Positions 53,943-62,652 of a DNA stretch of 64,000 nt are shown piece after piece (position 1 is the first letter of the stretch; each line of letters starts with the position of its first letter). The stretch is from assembly GCA_026393985.1 (NCBI GenBank), contig JAPKZB010000085.1, forward strand, positions 1-64,000, written 5' to 3'. A model generated the notes under the pieces. That model was not told where the DNA came from. It was given only the letters and a program-made list of their open reading frames with translations, and did no database searches. This DNA is from Acidobacteriota bacterium. GTDB taxonomy: Bacteria; Acidobacteriota; Terriglobia; Bryobacterales; Bryobacteraceae. The translations under genes and the position numbers were made by a program.

Positions 53943-55174
53943 ATTTCGCCTTTGAACGCTTTGTCGCCCGCCGCTACCTCATCGCCAAGCGCAAGCACGC
54001 CGTCATCTCCCTCATCACCGCCATCTCAATTCTCGGTGTAGCCGCGGGCGTGATGGCGCTGATCATTGCCCTCGCCATCACCAACGGCTTCCGCAACACC
54101 CTGCAGCGCACGCTCCTCGGTGCCACTGCTCATGCCGCTCTGCTCGAGAAAGAACCCGGCATCGGCTTTGAACAGTGGCCGGCCATGGCACAGCAGCTGC
54201 AAACCATCCCCCACGTCACCAGCGTCTCGCCCGTACTCTATGGCCAGGTGCTCTATAGCGGTCCGCTGCAGGGCCAGGGCGGCGTGCTCAAGGGGCTCGC
54301 CCCGGCCAGCGCCACCGAATGGGGCGAAATCGCCAAATCCCTCCGCGAAGGCAGCCTCGCCCGCCTCGCCGAAGACACCGGCTACCCCGGCATCCTCCTC
54401 GGCTCCCGCCTCGCTGGCCGCTCCGGCATGCTGCTCGATTCCATCGTCACCGTCATCAGCCCGAACGGCGACCTCACCCCCCTCGGCCCCCGGCCCAGCT
54501 ATCACAAATTCCGCGTCGTCGGCATCTTTGAAAGCGGCTTCTACGATCTCGACAACACCTGGGGCTTCGCCCGCCTGCGCGACGTGCAGATGGTGCTCGG
54601 CCAGCCGGAAGCCGTCAACGCCATCGAGATGAAGGTCGATGACGTGGCGCTCGCGCCCGCCGTCGCCCGCGCGGCCGAACAGATTGGCGGCAACAAGGTC
54701 GGCGGCACCCATTGGCAGGAGCAGAATAAACAGATTCTCTCGGCGCTCAAGATGGATCGCGTCGTCACCGTCATCACCATCTCGCTCATCCAGCTCATCG
54801 CGGCGCTGAACATTCTCATTAGCCTCATCATGATGGTGATGGAGAAGAATCGCGACATCGCCGTGCTGGTCTCCATGGGCGCCCGCTGGGACCAGATCCG
54901 TCGCATCTTCATCCTGCAAGGCCTCATGATCGGTGCGGCCGGCTCCGCCATCGGCCTCGTGCTGGGCTACGGCCTAAGCTACCTGGCCGAACACTACCGC
55001 TGGATTGCGCTCGACGCCGAGGTCTACGCCCTCAGCTACGTGCCCTTCGAGCCGCGCCCCCTCGACGCCCTCTGGGTCTCGGGCGGCGCCCTCCTCGTCA
55101 GCTTCCTCGCCACCCTCTACCCCGCCCGCCAGGCCACCAAAGTACTCCCGGCCGAAGCGCTCCGCTACGAATAA
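53939..55174 (+). CDS. LolC/LolE-type ABC transporter permease
   Basis: This 411-residue protein has the FtsX/MacB-type layout: an N-terminal membrane helix ([20 protein letters not shown]), a large periplasmic domain (residues 45-260), and three C-terminal helices ([60 protein letters not shown]). The opening [20 protein letters not shown] matches lipoprotein-releasing LolC/E. An ATPase (LolD) gene is not in the window. It is co-translated with lysS. Confidence 0.88.
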
Positions 55175-55184
55175 CGGGCGCCGC

Positions 55185-56765
55185 CTACGTCCACGGTCGG
55201 GCCTCGAGACGCAGCCGCCCCCGCAGGCCGGGCCGCGTCTTCTGCTCAATCGGAATCTCGAAGGCGATCCCCTGGTCCGGGTCTCCCGCCACCAGTTCCC
55301 GCGTCTCCGCCTCCACCCCCGGCTTGCCCGGATTCATATCCTGATAGCCATACCGGATGCGCCAACCGGCCGGAGCTGTCTTGTCCGGAAACGCCTCCAC
55401 CAGAATCAGCTCCCGGTAGATGAAGCCGCCCTCGTAGTGCCGCTTCAAAAACAGCAGCCCGTCCACCACGTAGTCCGGCACCAGCACCTTCAGGTCAAAA
55501 GCAAAGCTCACCGACTTCGAGCCCTTCACGCTCTTCTTCGGGTCGAGAAACAACGAAAACAGGTGCGGACTCTTGGTGCGGTCCGGTGGGCGCGGCGTGC
55601 GCGGCGTACCCGGAAACAATTCATTGTAGGACCGGAACACCGCCGAATTCTCCCGCACCTCCCGCCGCGTCATCTGCCACTGGCACCCCCGCACGCTGGC
55701 CGCAATCTCAAACTGATAGGAAGCCTGCACCGCTTTGCCTTCCTGGTGGGCCTTGTATACCTCGGCCGGCAGAGTAATGTCGTCAATGTCCAGGATGCCA
55801 TCCACGCGCAGCGCCCCGAACAGAAACCGGGTCAGGTTCTGAAAACCCTCCTCCGAGTTCACGATTCCGTAGTGGCCGGAGTGGCTCCGGTGCACAAACG
55901 CCCGCGGCGAACGCACGTCACTGCCGTCCAGACCCGGACCATGCGTGGTCGCGTTCTCGATCCGTACCAACCCGTCGCTCGCCGGACCGGCCGCCCAACT
56001 CGACAGGCCCCCCGCCACGCTATAATCACCCGGGTTGGTGCCGACCAAGTTAAAGATCCTTTCCGGCGGAAAATTTTGCACCACCGAAACATCGTCGCCC
56101 GGCGGCAGACCAAGGTAGCTGGCCATTCTCCCGCGGTTGAAGTTGTTGATATCGCCCAGCGAGACCCAGCCCGGGACGTTCCGCACAATGCGCATGTCAA
56201 TGCCGTTATGCGGCGTAGCGTAGGTAAACACTTTATCCACCGCCCGCCGCGCCTCCGCCTCGCCCAGCGCCGGATTCTGCAAAAACGCGCGGCAGATCAA
56301 CCCGCCCATCGAATGCGCCACCAGATACACGCGGAAATCCGCGGGCGTCACCCCGTTGTCCGCATTCGCGCAGATGCGCTCCCGCAGCCGGAGAATCAGT
56401 TGGCCCAGCCCGCGGGCGAACTGCTCAATCGGGGGCGTCGTACCATCGCCAAAGTCCTTGGACGCGTCATCGTAGTAGCGGTAGATCACGATGCTCTGGT
56501 ACGGCACGGCCCGATCCGTTCTCTGCGCCGAAAGCAGATCGTCGCCGTCGACGAACACGTCCTCGTATTGGTGGTCGCTCATCAACCGCACCAGCGGCGA
56601 CTCGAAGTAGAAGCGCTTCATCTCACCGGTCCACGCCATGCGCGACTTCGTCGAGCCGATATTGAACCCCATGTAGGGATCCGCCACGGCCTCCTCAATT
56701 TCCCCTTGCGTCGCCGCGAAGCCGCGGACGTAGATGATCGGATGGTAAGGGTGATGCCCGTTCAT
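55185..56765 (-). CDS. Lipase-like alpha/beta hydrolase with C-terminal beta region
   Basis: The start is ATG 56765 with GGAG upstream; the product has 526 residues and no obvious signal peptide. The hydrolase core shows HPIIYVRGFAATQGEIEEAV near the N-terminus and the nucleophile elbow VYLVAHSMGGLICRAFLQNP, then FTYATPHNGIDMRIVRNVPG. This resembles PGAP1/triacylglycerol lipase proteins. The last 200 residues are beta-rich and unassigned. Its substrate is unknown. Confidence 0.82.
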   Translation of the reverse strand: MNGHHPYHPIIYVRGFAATQGEIEEAVADPYMGFNIGSTKSRMAWTGEMKRFYFESPLVRLMSDHQYEDVFVDGDDLLSAQRTDRAVPYQSIVIYRYYDDASKDFGDGTTPPIEQFARGLGQLILRLRERICANADNGVTPADFRVYLVAHSMGGLICRAFLQNPALGEAEARRAVDKVFTYATPHNGIDMRIVRNVPGWVSLGDINNFNRGRMASYLGLPPGDDVSVVQNFPPERIFNLVGTNPGDYSVAGGLSSWAAGPASDGLVRIENATTHGPGLDGSDVRSPRAFVHRSHSGHYGIVNSEEGFQNLTRFLFGALRVDGILDIDDITLPAEVYKAHQEGKAVQASYQFEIAASVRGCQWQMTRREVRENSAVFRSYNELFPGTPRTPRPPDRTKSPHLFSLFLDPKKSVKGSKSVSFAFDLKVLVPDYVVDGLLFLKRHYEGGFIYRELILVEAFPDKTAPAGWRIRYGYQDMNPGKPGVEAETRELVAGDPDQGIAFEIPIEQKTRPGLRGRLRLEARPWT

Positions 56766-56781
56766 AAGATGTCTCCTCAGC

Positions 56782-57501
56782 TTACTCCTTCCTCTGCCCG
56801 CTCCCCCGGACCATGGGAACAAACCGCACCGGGACCAGGCTTCGCGTCTGGGTCCTGCCGTCGAGCGATTTGTCCACCACCACCAGCCGCTGCGTCTCCT
56901 CACCCACCGGCGCCACCAATCGTCCGCCCGGACGCAGCTGCGCCAGCAACTCGGCGGGAATCTCCGGCGGCGCCGCCGTCAACAGAATCCGGTCGTAGGG
57001 CGCATACGCCGCCCAGCCCCTGCACCCGTCACCCTCCCGCACCTGGACATTGCGAAAGCCATTGGTCCGCAGCACCAGCGCCGCCGTGCGCGCCAGCTCC
57101 GGAACAATCTCCAAACTGTACACCTTGCCGGCCAGCCGCCCCAACACTGCGGCCTGATAGCCGGAGCCGGTTCCCACTTCAAGCACCCGGTCCCGCTTAC
57201 CCGGCGCCAATAACTCGGTCATTAAAGCAACCATGTAAGGCGGCGAGATCGTCTGCCCACGGCCAATCGGCAGCGCCCGGTCTTCGTAGGCAAAAGGCAC
57301 TTGATCGGGCGGCACGAACAACTCCCGCGGCACCCGGGCCATGGCCGCCAGCACGTGCGGATCCTTGATACCGCGCGCCACCAACTGCTCCTTCACCATG
57401 CCCTGCCGGCGCACCGGATACTCAACCGGGGAAATCGACCGCTGGCCCCACCCTGTCATCCACCCCGCCAGCAGGACGCCACACCACGTTTTCCGTTTCA
57501 C
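56782..57501 (-). CDS. pcm: Exported protein-L-isoaspartate O-methyltransferase
   Basis: This 239-residue protein has Pcm signatures: VPRELFVPPDQVPFAYEDRA, GQTISPPYMVALMTELLAPG, motif I VLEVGTGSGYQAAVLGRLAG and VYSLEIVPEL, then LLAQLRPGGRLVAPVG. The enzyme methylates isoaspartyl residues to repair proteins. Unusually, the N-terminus (TWCGVLLAGWMTGWGQRS) looks like a signal peptide or membrane anchor, although SAM is cytoplasmic. It lies between a groEL paralogue upstream and a lipase-like gene downstream. Confidence 0.88.
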   Translation of the reverse strand: MKRKTWCGVLLAGWMTGWGQRSISPVEYPVRRQGMVKEQLVARGIKDPHVLAAMARVPRELFVPPDQVPFAYEDRALPIGRGQTISPPYMVALMTELLAPGKRDRVLEVGTGSGYQAAVLGRLAGKVYSLEIVPELARTAALVLRTNGFRNVQVREGDGCRGWAAYAPYDRILLTAAPPEIPAELLAQLRPGGRLVAPVGEETQRLVVVDKSLDGRTQTRSLVPVRFVPMVRGSGQRKE

Positions 57502-57542
57502 ATTGTCTCCTTGTCAAAACCATTCGCCAGCAGGCCACCGCC

Positions 57543-59159
57543 TCACTCCCGCTCCATCGGCCCCGGCTTCTCCGCCAGCCGCGGCACCTCGGTCATCGTC
57601 GCCTCCGTCAGCAGCAACGTCCCCACCACCGACACCGCATTCTCGAGCGCCACCCGCACCACCTTCGTCGGATCCACAATCCCCGCCTCCATCAGATCCA
57701 CGTACCGGCACCGCGCCGCATCAAATCCCACGTTGCCCGTCGAGGCCCGCATCCGGTCAATCACCACCCCCGCATCCGCATCCGAGTTCACCGCAATCTG
57801 CCGCGCCGGCGCCTCCACCGCCCGCCGCAGCAGCCGGATGCCCGTCCGCTCATCATCTTCCGCCAGCTTCTCCTCGGCCTCAATCGCCCCAATCAGGCGC
57901 AGTAGCGCCAGCCCACCCCCGGGCACAATCCCCTCCTCCGCCGCCGCCCGCGTCGCACTGATCGCGTCCTCAAACGCCTCCTTCCGGTTCTTCATCTCCG
58001 ACTCCGACAACGCCCCCACCCGGATCACCGCTACCCCGCCCGCCAGCTTCGCCAACCGCTCCCGCAGCTTCTCCTTGTCATAGTCCGAGGTCGTCTCCTC
58101 AATCTGCCGCCGGATCTCCGCGCACCGCCCGTCCAACTTCGCCCGCTCCCCGCCCCCGCCCACAATCGTCGTCGTGTCCTTGTCAATCACCACGCGCTTG
58201 GCCCTACCCAAATCCGCGAGCGTCACGTTCTCCAGCTTCGTCCCCAACTCCTCGGCAATCAGCACCCCGCCCGTCAGAATTGCAATATCCTGCAGCATCG
58301 CCTTCCGCCGGTCCCCAAACCCCGGCGCCTTCACCGCCGCGCACGGAATCGTCCCCCGGATCTTGTTCAACACGAGCGTCGCCAGCGACTCGCCCTCCAC
58401 CTCCTCGGCAATCACCAGCAGCGACCGGCCCGACCGCAGAATCTCCTCAAGCACCGGCAGCAGCTCCTTCACGTTGCTGATCCGCTTCTCAAAGATCAGA
58501 ATCAGCGGATCGTCCAGCACCGCCCGCATCCCCTCCTGCTCCGTCGCAAAGTACGGCGAAATGTAGCCCCGGTCAAACCGCATCCCCTCCACCACATCCA
58601 GCACCGACTCCGTCGTCTTCGCCTCCTCCACCGTAATCACCCCCTCCGGTCCCACCCGCTCCACCGCGTCCGCCACCATGTTCCCGATCGCCTCGTCGTT
58701 GTGCGCCGACACCGCCGCCACGTACACCCGCTCCTGCCGCCCCTGCACCGGCCGCGACAACGCCGCCAGCGCCGCCACCGCCGCCCGCAGTCCCCGGTCC
58801 AGCCCCCGCTTGATCTCAATGCTGCTCGCTCCCGCCGCGATGTTGCGCATCCCCTCGGCCAGCATCGAATAGGCCAGCACCGTCGATGTGCTCGTCCCAT
58901 CCCCCACCGCCTCCGCCGTCCGCTCGGCCGCCTCCCGCAGCATCTTCGCCCCCAGGTTCTCCACCGGCTCCTTGACCTCGATCTCCTTGGCGATCGTCAC
59001 CCCGTCGTTGCACACCAGCGGCCGGCCGAACTGCTTATCGATCAGCACGCACTTCGACTTCGGCCCCAGCGTCACCCGCACCGCATCCGCCACCACCGCC
59101 GCCCCGCGCAGGAGCTTCTCCCGCGCTTCGGATCGAAAATAGAACTGTTTGGCTGCCAT
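57543..59159 (-). CDS. groL: GroEL-type chaperonin, without groES
   Basis: This 538-residue chaperonin starts at [20 protein letters not shown]. Key parts are [20 protein letters not shown], the ATP site [17 protein letters not shown] with Asp of [23 protein letters not shown], and [15 protein letters not shown]. The C-terminus ends without the GGM tail. GDGTSTST and [12 protein letters not shown] differ from the canonical housekeeping sequence. With no groES adjacent and no CIRCE element (TTAGCACTC-N9-GAGTGCTAA) seen upstream, it looks like an accessory paralogue. Confidence 0.93.
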   Translation of the reverse strand: MAAKQFYFRSEAREKLLRGAAVVADAVRVTLGPKSKCVLIDKQFGRPLVCNDGVTIAKEIEVKEPVENLGAKMLREAAERTAEAVGDGTSTSTVLAYSMLAEGMRNIAAGASSIEIKRGLDRGLRAAVAALAALSRPVQGRQERVYVAAVSAHNDEAIGNMVADAVERVGPEGVITVEEAKTTESVLDVVEGMRFDRGYISPYFATEQEGMRAVLDDPLILIFEKRISNVKELLPVLEEILRSGRSLLVIAEEVEGESLATLVLNKIRGTIPCAAVKAPGFGDRRKAMLQDIAILTGGVLIAEELGTKLENVTLADLGRAKRVVIDKDTTTIVGGGGERAKLDGRCAEIRRQIEETTSDYDKEKLRERLAKLAGGVAVIRVGALSESEMKNRKEAFEDAISATRAAAEEGIVPGGGLALLRLIGAIEAEEKLAEDDERTGIRLLRRAVEAPARQIAVNSDADAGVVIDRMRASTGNVGFDAARCRYVDLMEAGIVDPTKVVRVALENAVSVVGTLLLTEATMTEVPRLAEKPGPMERE

Positions 59160-59275
59160 AGGGCCTTTCCCCGTGCAGTTGGCATTCCATTCGCTCCATC
59201 GGCGCCAAATAGAGACCGTCTGAGTCCGCACACCCAGCGCCTGGGGAATTGGCCCATCCGGGTGTGGTCCGCCGC

Positions 59276-59902
59276 TCAGTCCGGCAGATGGTCCAGGAAC
59301 CAGCGGCCCGCCATCCGTGCCACGGCCTCAAGTGCCCCGGGCTCCTCGAACAGGTGTGTGGCCCCGCGGATAAACTCCAGCTTGCTCTGCGGGTTCAGTT
59401 GACGCAGAGCCCGTTTGTTGCCGGTGAATACCGTCGCATCCAGGCTCCCCACCAGCAGCAGCGTCGGCGCCCGCACCAGTTCCAGCGTGCGCGCGGCCAA
59501 GTCCGGCCGGCCGCCGCGCGAAACCACGGCGTACACCGGATTGTCCGGTTCGGCCGCCGCCCGCAGCGCCGCCGCCGCCCCTGTACTTGCGCCAAAGTAC
59601 GCAATCGGTAACTGCCGGCTCAACGGATATTCTTGAACCCACACCGTGGCCTGCAGCAGCCGGCTGGCCAGCAGCTCGATATCAAACCGGGCATCCGGTT
59701 GCTCGTCTTCGGCGGCAGTCAATAGGTCAATCAGCAGCGTTCCCAGCCCCTCGGCGCGCAGATGCGCCGCCACGGCCTGATTGCGCACGCCGAAACGGCT
59801 GCTGCCGCTGCCGTGCGCGAAGATCATTATGCCGCGGGCCGCTTCGGGAATACTCAGGTCGCCGGCAATCGGCAGCGGCGGAATCATCACGGGGATTGCC
59901 AT
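59276..59902 (-). CDS. Dienelactone-hydrolase-like alpha/beta hydrolase
   Basis: The start [20 protein letters not shown] at 59902 gives 208 residues. The fold is recognised from [20 protein letters not shown], nucleophile elbow [17 protein letters not shown], Asp in [16 protein letters not shown] and His in [16 protein letters not shown]. This family often occurs fused to or beside phosphoribosyltransferases and in stress clusters. Its closeness to groEL suggests a stress-related set, which is inference. Confidence 0.88.
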   Translation of the reverse strand: MAIPVMIPPLPIAGDLSIPEAARGIMIFAHGSGSSRFGVRNQAVAAHLRAEGLGTLLIDLLTAAEDEQPDARFDIELLASRLLQATVWVQEYPLSRQLPIAYFGASTGAAAALRAAAEPDNPVYAVVSRGGRPDLAARTLELVRAPTLLLVGSLDATVFTGNKRALRQLNPQSKLEFIRGATHLFEEPGALEAVARMAGRWFLDHLPD

Positions 59903-60013
59903 AGTCCCGGGTTTTGCATTTGCGGTTCCATCACCGCGGATCCCGTTGGCATCCCGATTGCAGGAGGACGATTGCTCGGTGACATCCGTATTCTCATCGC
60001 TTAGGAGGTTCGT

Positions 60014-60844
60014 ATGAAACTTCACCAGCAGGATCGATCAGCAATCCGATGGGGGCTGCTCCCGTGGGCGCTCCTCGTGACGGGTAACCTCGCCTTCAGC
60101 CAGGAGAAACTGCAGAAGGTACCCATTAGCGACATCCGCGCCAACGCCGGCGCCGCCATGTTCGCCAGCTATTGAGCCTCCTGCCACGGGGCAGACGGCA
60201 AAGGAGGCGGCCCGGCGGGCCCCGCTCTGCGCGGCCTGCCGCCGGATTTGACCTTGCTCGCCACCAACAACGGCGACGCCTTCCCCAAGGACCGGATCAT
60301 GATGACCCTCGGCCGCATCCCCTCCGCCGGCGCTCACGGCAGTGCGGACATGCCGATCTGGGGAGAGGTCTTCCGCGGCTCCCAGCAGTCCGAGACCGAA
60401 ACCCAGATGCGGATCTACAATCTCACTCGTTACGTCGAATCGCTGCAAATACCCACCGTGCAGAAACGCATACCGGCCGGTAAAACCGGTAAAGAAGAGA
60501 TGCCCACCCGCCTGCTCGCGCTGCCGGTCAACTCCGGCCCGGAGATATACCGCTGGCTCTGCGCCGGCTGCCACGGCGCCACCGGCAAAGGCGATGGCCC
60601 CGCCCTCTCCTCTCTCCATGCCACACCGGCCAATCTAACCCACCTCGCAAGAACCCACGAAAGCAAGTTCCCGAGCCTGCATCTAACCAACATGCTCGAT
60701 GAAGATCCCGGCACTCCCGCGCACGGCAGCAAGGAGATTCCCATCTGGGGCAACTCCTTCCGCGGCAGCGGCGAGGATCCGAAGGTCGTCCGCCTCCGCA
60801 TCCGCAACCTCGTCGACTATCTCAAAACGCTCCAGGCGCCTTGA
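60014..60844 (+). CDS. Diheme c-type cytochrome with in-frame TGA at a heme cysteine
   Basis: ATG 60014 has a perfect AGGAGG and opens a signal peptide (IRWGLLPWALLVTGNLAFSQ). Codon 54 (60173-60175) is TGA exactly where the first Cys of the heme motif CASCHG is expected; the frame then continues for 223 codons. Axial Met 113 lies in GSADMPIWG. A second cytochrome c domain follows with an intact CAGCH (Cys at codon 183), but its matching position is Ile 242 (KEIPIWG). Either a TGC-to-TGA nonsense mutation inactivated the gene, or TGA is recoded. GCCTCC/GGAGGC pairing follows the TGA. Confidence 0.75.
60176..60208 (+). promoter_or_regulatory. Stem-loop directly after the in-frame TGA
   Basis: GCCTCC (60176-60181) pairs with GGAGGC (60203-60208). 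Inside, CTGCC (60181-60185) can instead pair with GGCAG (60190-60194) around ACGG. Bacterial selenocysteine insertion elements are hairpins starting close behind the UGA, so the position is suggestive. The fold was not computed and GC-rich DNA makes chance pairing likely. Confidence 0.35.
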
Positions 60845-61241
60845 AGCAGCCGCCATTCCCACAGCAACCCGCCATCAAGAAACCGGCTGGAACGTGCGGC
60901 GGAGTGGATTCCGCCCGTCTCAGCCGGTTCGTGTCACGGCCAAGCCGGAAAGCCGGCCGTCAACTGCAAACTACTTGCCACACAGCACAAAGGGGCCGGT
61001 AGGCAGCGGCGTTCCCACTTGCACCACCCAGCCCTCCTCCGGCGGCGTGCAGGTGTAGTGCGGATAGACCGGATAGGTCGCACCACCAATCACCTTCGGT
61101 AATCCGGGTTCCGCACAGGACCAACCCGCCCAACCGCCCGCCCGAAAAGTTCTGACTGGCCTCAATCTTGGGCAGAATGCTCTGGCTGCAGTCCTCGCCC
61201 AGGATCGTCATCGGCGTCACCGTGCTCCCGTAAAGCCCCCC
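60845..61241 (-). pseudogene. Possible frameshifted secreted-protein remnant
   Basis: On the minus strand, 61220-61100 reads ILGEDCSQSILPKIEASQNF, and another frame over 61090-60971 reads VYPHYTCTPPEEGWVVQVGT and ends in FVLCGK. Both look protein-like and could be one gene broken by a frameshift near 61100. No family was recognised. The rest of this 397-base stretch shows no gene. Confidence 0.3.
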
Positions 61242-61439
61242 CTACGGTGTGCCCTGCAAGACTGTCTCCCCAGGGAGTTTATCGCCGTGCTGCAGGTGAG
61301 TACGCAGCGCGCTGGACGCGACACGGATCAATTGAAAACCACCCTTGCCGGTGGCATGACAAACATTCACCTTGTTGGCCTGCGCAAATGCGCCGGCAGG
61401 AGGCAGCAGGACCAGCCCCGCAAAGCTTAACTTTCTCAT
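61242..61439 (-). CDS. Small exported protein with CH...HGD motif
   Basis: The start MRKLSFAGLVLLPPAGAFAQ at 61439 gives 65 residues. After the signal peptide, KVNVCHATGKGGFQLIRVAS and ALRTHLQHGDKLPG match a small secreted domain (VCH...I.V...A...H..HGD) that I have seen in many cell-surface proteins, usually one or a few copies at the C-terminus. The conserved Cys, His and Asp suggest metal binding. It is probably extracellular; function unknown. Confidence 0.6.
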   Translation of the reverse strand: MRKLSFAGLVLLPPAGAFAQANKVNVCHATGKGGFQLIRVASSALRTHLQHGDKLPGETVLQGTP

Positions 61440-61656
61440 CTTTATCGCCTCTCCGTCCCGCACGTCCGTGCCCGTTGGCACCCGTCGCCGGAACGGCATC
61501 AATCAGGCTTGTACCGTAGTTTTGCCTGAGCAAACCTTTGTGCGTACTGACAACACCTGTTCCAAAAAACGGATCAGTCAATCCTCTCTTACCCGGGCTT
61601 GTCTATCGACGCGGTTGACAGGAAGCAATCGCCGGGCATATGGTCTTACCAGATCT

Positions 61657-62652
61657 GTGCCTTCCTCCCACTCTCTCCTGCCCCTGCTGTCCGTGCTGGC
61701 CACGGTCCTGCCCGCCGTCGCCGAACAACGGTTTCTCCTCGCCGCCGAAAATCAGGTCATCGAAGTCAACCGCGCCGGCCGCGTCACCAGCGTCGTCAAA
61801 CACCCCGGCCACCGCAACATCTGGGACGCCTGGCGCCTCCCCGATGGCGGCATCTTCTACGTCCACCGCGATGGCCTGGCGGTCTTCGATAAAAACAACC
61901 GCCTCATCCTGGAACACCCCGCCGTCCGCCGCGGCAACGACGTCGAAGCCCCCGGCGGCGCCGTCCTCGACGGCGGCCGTCACTTCGCCATGCTCGATAG
62001 CGAAGCCGCCGAAATCCGCGTCATCAACCGCCAAGGCGTCGTTGTCAGCCGCACCCCCATTCCCGATTTGCGGCCCGAACCCGTCCACTCCCGCTACCGC
62101 ATGATCCGCCCTTCCTCCCGCGGCAACGCCTTCTGGATCGTTCAATATGCCCGCAAAACGCTGCTCGAGGTCGAAATCGGCACCGGAAAGATCCTCGCCA
62201 CCATCGACCTCTCACCCCATCTGACTAACACTCCCCCGGCGCCCCACCTCGCCTTCGCCACCCTCGAACCCGGCGACGGCTCCCTCTACGCCACCACCGC
62301 CACGGGCCTCCAAATGCTCCGCTTCGATGCCCAGCGCCACCGCACCGGCTCCTGGACCGCTGCCGACCTCGGCCTCGCCACCCGCTACCTGCTCGGCATG
62401 CAGCGCCTCGCCAATGGCAACCTCCTGCTCGCCTGCGGCGACTACCATATGAAATCCACCGCCGAAGGCCGCGATCAGCTGGCCGAAATCAACCCCGGCG
62501 GCCAGGTCGTCTGGAAGCTCACCCGCGCCCAGCTACTCGACCAGATCGACGGCTTCGTCGACCCCAAAACAGGCCTCGAAGAGCTTCGCATCACCAACGT
62601 GCACGCCTACGACTCCGCCAAAATCAAAGACGCGCTCGCGGGGAAACGTTGA
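61657..62652 (+). CDS. Exported beta-propeller protein
   Basis: The start is GTG 61657, in front of a signal peptide (SHSLLPLLSVLATVLPAVAE); the product has 331 residues. Repeated blades of the NHL/PQQ-like kind are visible: RFLLAAENQVIEVNRAGRVT, WDAWRLPDGGIFYVHRDGLA, LLGMQRLANGNLLLACGDYH, then LAEINPGGQVVWKLTRAQLL. The product is probably periplasmic. The stop overlaps the TTG start of the cytochrome/DUF1587 gene, so the two are likely co-translated and act together. Confidence 0.78.
   Translation: MPSSHSLLPLLSVLATVLPAVAEQRFLLAAENQVIEVNRAGRVTSVVKHPGHRNIWDAWRLPDGGIFYVHRDGLAVFDKNNRLILEHPAVRRGNDVEAPGGAVLDGGRHFAMLDSEAAEIRVINRQGVVVSRTPIPDLRPEPVHSRYRMIRPSSRGNAFWIVQYARKTLLEVEIGTGKILATIDLSPHLTNTPPAPHLAFATLEPGDGSLYATTATGLQMLRFDAQRHRTGSWTAADLGLATRYLLGMQRLANGNLLLACGDYHMKSTAEGRDQLAEINPGGQVVWKLTRAQLLDQIDGFVDPKTGLEELRITNVHAYDSAKIKDALAGKR

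Noticed and set aside
55005-57368. 787-codon open frame on the plus strand
   Set aside because: It crosses the 3' end of the permease gene and is antisense to the lipase-like and Pcm genes; Arg/His/Pro-rich shadow composition.
59160-59275. CIRCE heat-shock element upstream of groEL
   Set aside because: The TTAGCACTC/GAGTGCTAA pair is not present. A 7-bp CACACCC/GGGTGTG pairing exists, but it does not match and has no T-run.
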